Of a stretch of 16,286 nt of DNA, positions 15,765 through 16,286 are shown one piece after another. The position numbers and the translations under genes were made by a program. Source of the stretch: CAYQTL01 sp964420405 (GTDB taxonomy: Bacteria; Acidobacteriota; Thermoanaerobaculia; Thermoanaerobaculales; Sulfomarinibacteraceae); assembly GCA_964420405.1 (NCBI GenBank), contig CAYQTL010000087.1, positions 1 through 16,286 on the forward strand. The letters are read 5' to 3'. The number at the start of each line of letters is the position of its first letter. Within the stretch, counting starts at the first letter, position 1. The notes under the pieces are model-generated. The model was not told the DNA's origin and searched no databases. It was given only the letters and a program-made list of their open reading frames with translations.

Positions 15765-16286
15765 GGCAGATCGGCGAGTCGCCGCCGCGGACGGCCCCGG
15801 CGGTGTCGCCACTCGGCCCGCACCAGCCCGAGCCGCTCCCGCAGCGCGCCCACCAGGCGAGGGCGCCGCACGATCCCGGCCGTGACCAGCGACAGGTCCC
15901 AGGCCAAGAGTACGGGCAGCCGGCGCGCCAGATCAAGCGGGTGCAGGTGGCGGATCAGGGTCATCCAGCGGTTGGTGAGGATGCACGCCTCAAGCCCGAC
16001 CGGCCGCCGCCAGCGCAGGGGACCGCGGCCCGGAGCGGCGCCCGCCCCGCGACCGTGGACCGCGACCGCCTCTGGCAGGGACTCGATCCGCCATCCGGCG
16101 TTCCACAGCCGCCACCCCAGCTCCAGGTCCTCCCAGAAGCAGAAGTAGTGCCCCGCGAACGGCCCGTCCGGCCCGGCCACCGACTCGAGCGCCTCGCGCC
16201 GGAACACCGCCAGCGCCCCGCACGCCGCCAGCACCGGCCGCGGCTTGAGCAGCTCGTCGGTCAACGGCCCCCCGTACCCCCGGTCC
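15758..16286 (-). CDS. Family 2 glycosyltransferase (N-terminus beyond window)
   Basis: The C-terminal 175 or so residues of a GT-A glycosyltransferase whose start lies past the right edge. Visible are the acceptor-side pattern ACGALAVFRREALESV and the family signature FCFWEDLELGWRLWNAGWR, equivalent to the ED-x-DLxWRxxxxG motif that holds the catalytic acidic residues in rhamnosyltransferase-like GT2 proteins. The C-terminal part is basic and helical and ends in a very arginine-rich tail, which suits a peripheral membrane protein. The frame remains open to base 16286 and reads GYGGPLTDELLKP at the edge, so the TTG near 16264 is not the real start. Its stop overlaps the WecA-like start by 7 bp, so it is the first visible gene of the envelope operon. 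The sugar is unknown. Confidence 0.87.
   Translation of the reverse strand, partial: DRGYGGPLTDELLKPRPVLAACGALAVFRREALESVAGPDGPFAGHYFCFWEDLELGWRLWNAGWRIESLPEAVAVHGRGAGAAPGRGPLRWRRPVGLEACILTNRWMTLIRHLHPLDLARRLPVLLAWDLSLVTAGIVRRPRLVGALRERLGLVRAEWRHRRGRPRRRLADLPW

Overview
This is a 16.3 kb window of very GC-rich bacterial chromosome. It carries fourteen recognisable protein genes, two of them cut by the window ends, and no rRNA, tRNA, CRISPR array or intact mobile element that I can see. Most of it is far above 65% G+C: a sampled 60 bases at 4081-4140 are 87% G+C. The stretch from about 6.3 to 8.2 kb is visibly poorer (33 of 60 at 6961-7020, 55%). The gene set suggests a Gram-negative-like high-GC lineage such as Acidobacteriota or Myxococcota: a biotin-dependent acyl-CoA carboxylase, a TldD/TldE pair, a divergent YchF-type NTPase, a protein of the Myxococcus MXAN_5187 type, SelA, and a prepilin peptidase beside surface-glycan genes. 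This taxonomic reading is inference, not proof.

Left part (1-2294, minus strand): an acyl-CoA carboxylase operon. The carboxyltransferase gene (pccB type) comes first, and 30 bp later the biotin carboxylase gene starts and runs off the left edge. Divergent from it (2402-5052, plus) are two genes overlapping by 4 bp that encode the TldD-like zinc subunit and the TldE/PmbA-like partner of a metalloprotease. About 90 bp further on is a YchF/Obg-type NTPase gene (5144-6214) with its own likely extended -10 promoter.

Middle (6215-8635): a lower-GC island. It holds one convergent membrane-protein gene of the O-antigen ligase/polymerase type with a very strong Shine-Dalgarno sequence. Behind it is about 1 kb with no convincing intact gene, containing what looks like a frameshifted remnant of a small DUF6788-like protein and a short tandem repeat.

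Next (8636-11610): a two-gene minus-strand unit, encoding an MXAN_5187-like protein and then an exported TPR protein with an ATGA overlap, diverges from selA. The 90 bp between them carries a 15-bp tandem repeat and a -10-like hexamer placed so close to the selA ATG that the mRNA may be leaderless.

Right part (11583-16286, minus): a tightly overlapping envelope operon running, in transcription order, GT2 glycosyltransferase (5' cut), WecA/MraY-type polyprenyl-phosphate sugar-phosphate transferase, UGM-like FAD protein, GT4 glycosyltransferase, and prepilin peptidase. The first four fit assembly of a lipid-linked surface glycan: WecA-type priming, then sugar addition by the GTs. The last serves type IV pili or type II secretion. 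The island's O-antigen-ligase-like protein could act on the same glycan, but that link is only inferred. I found ordinary families in unusual variants and arrangements; I cannot demonstrate a wholly new system from this window.
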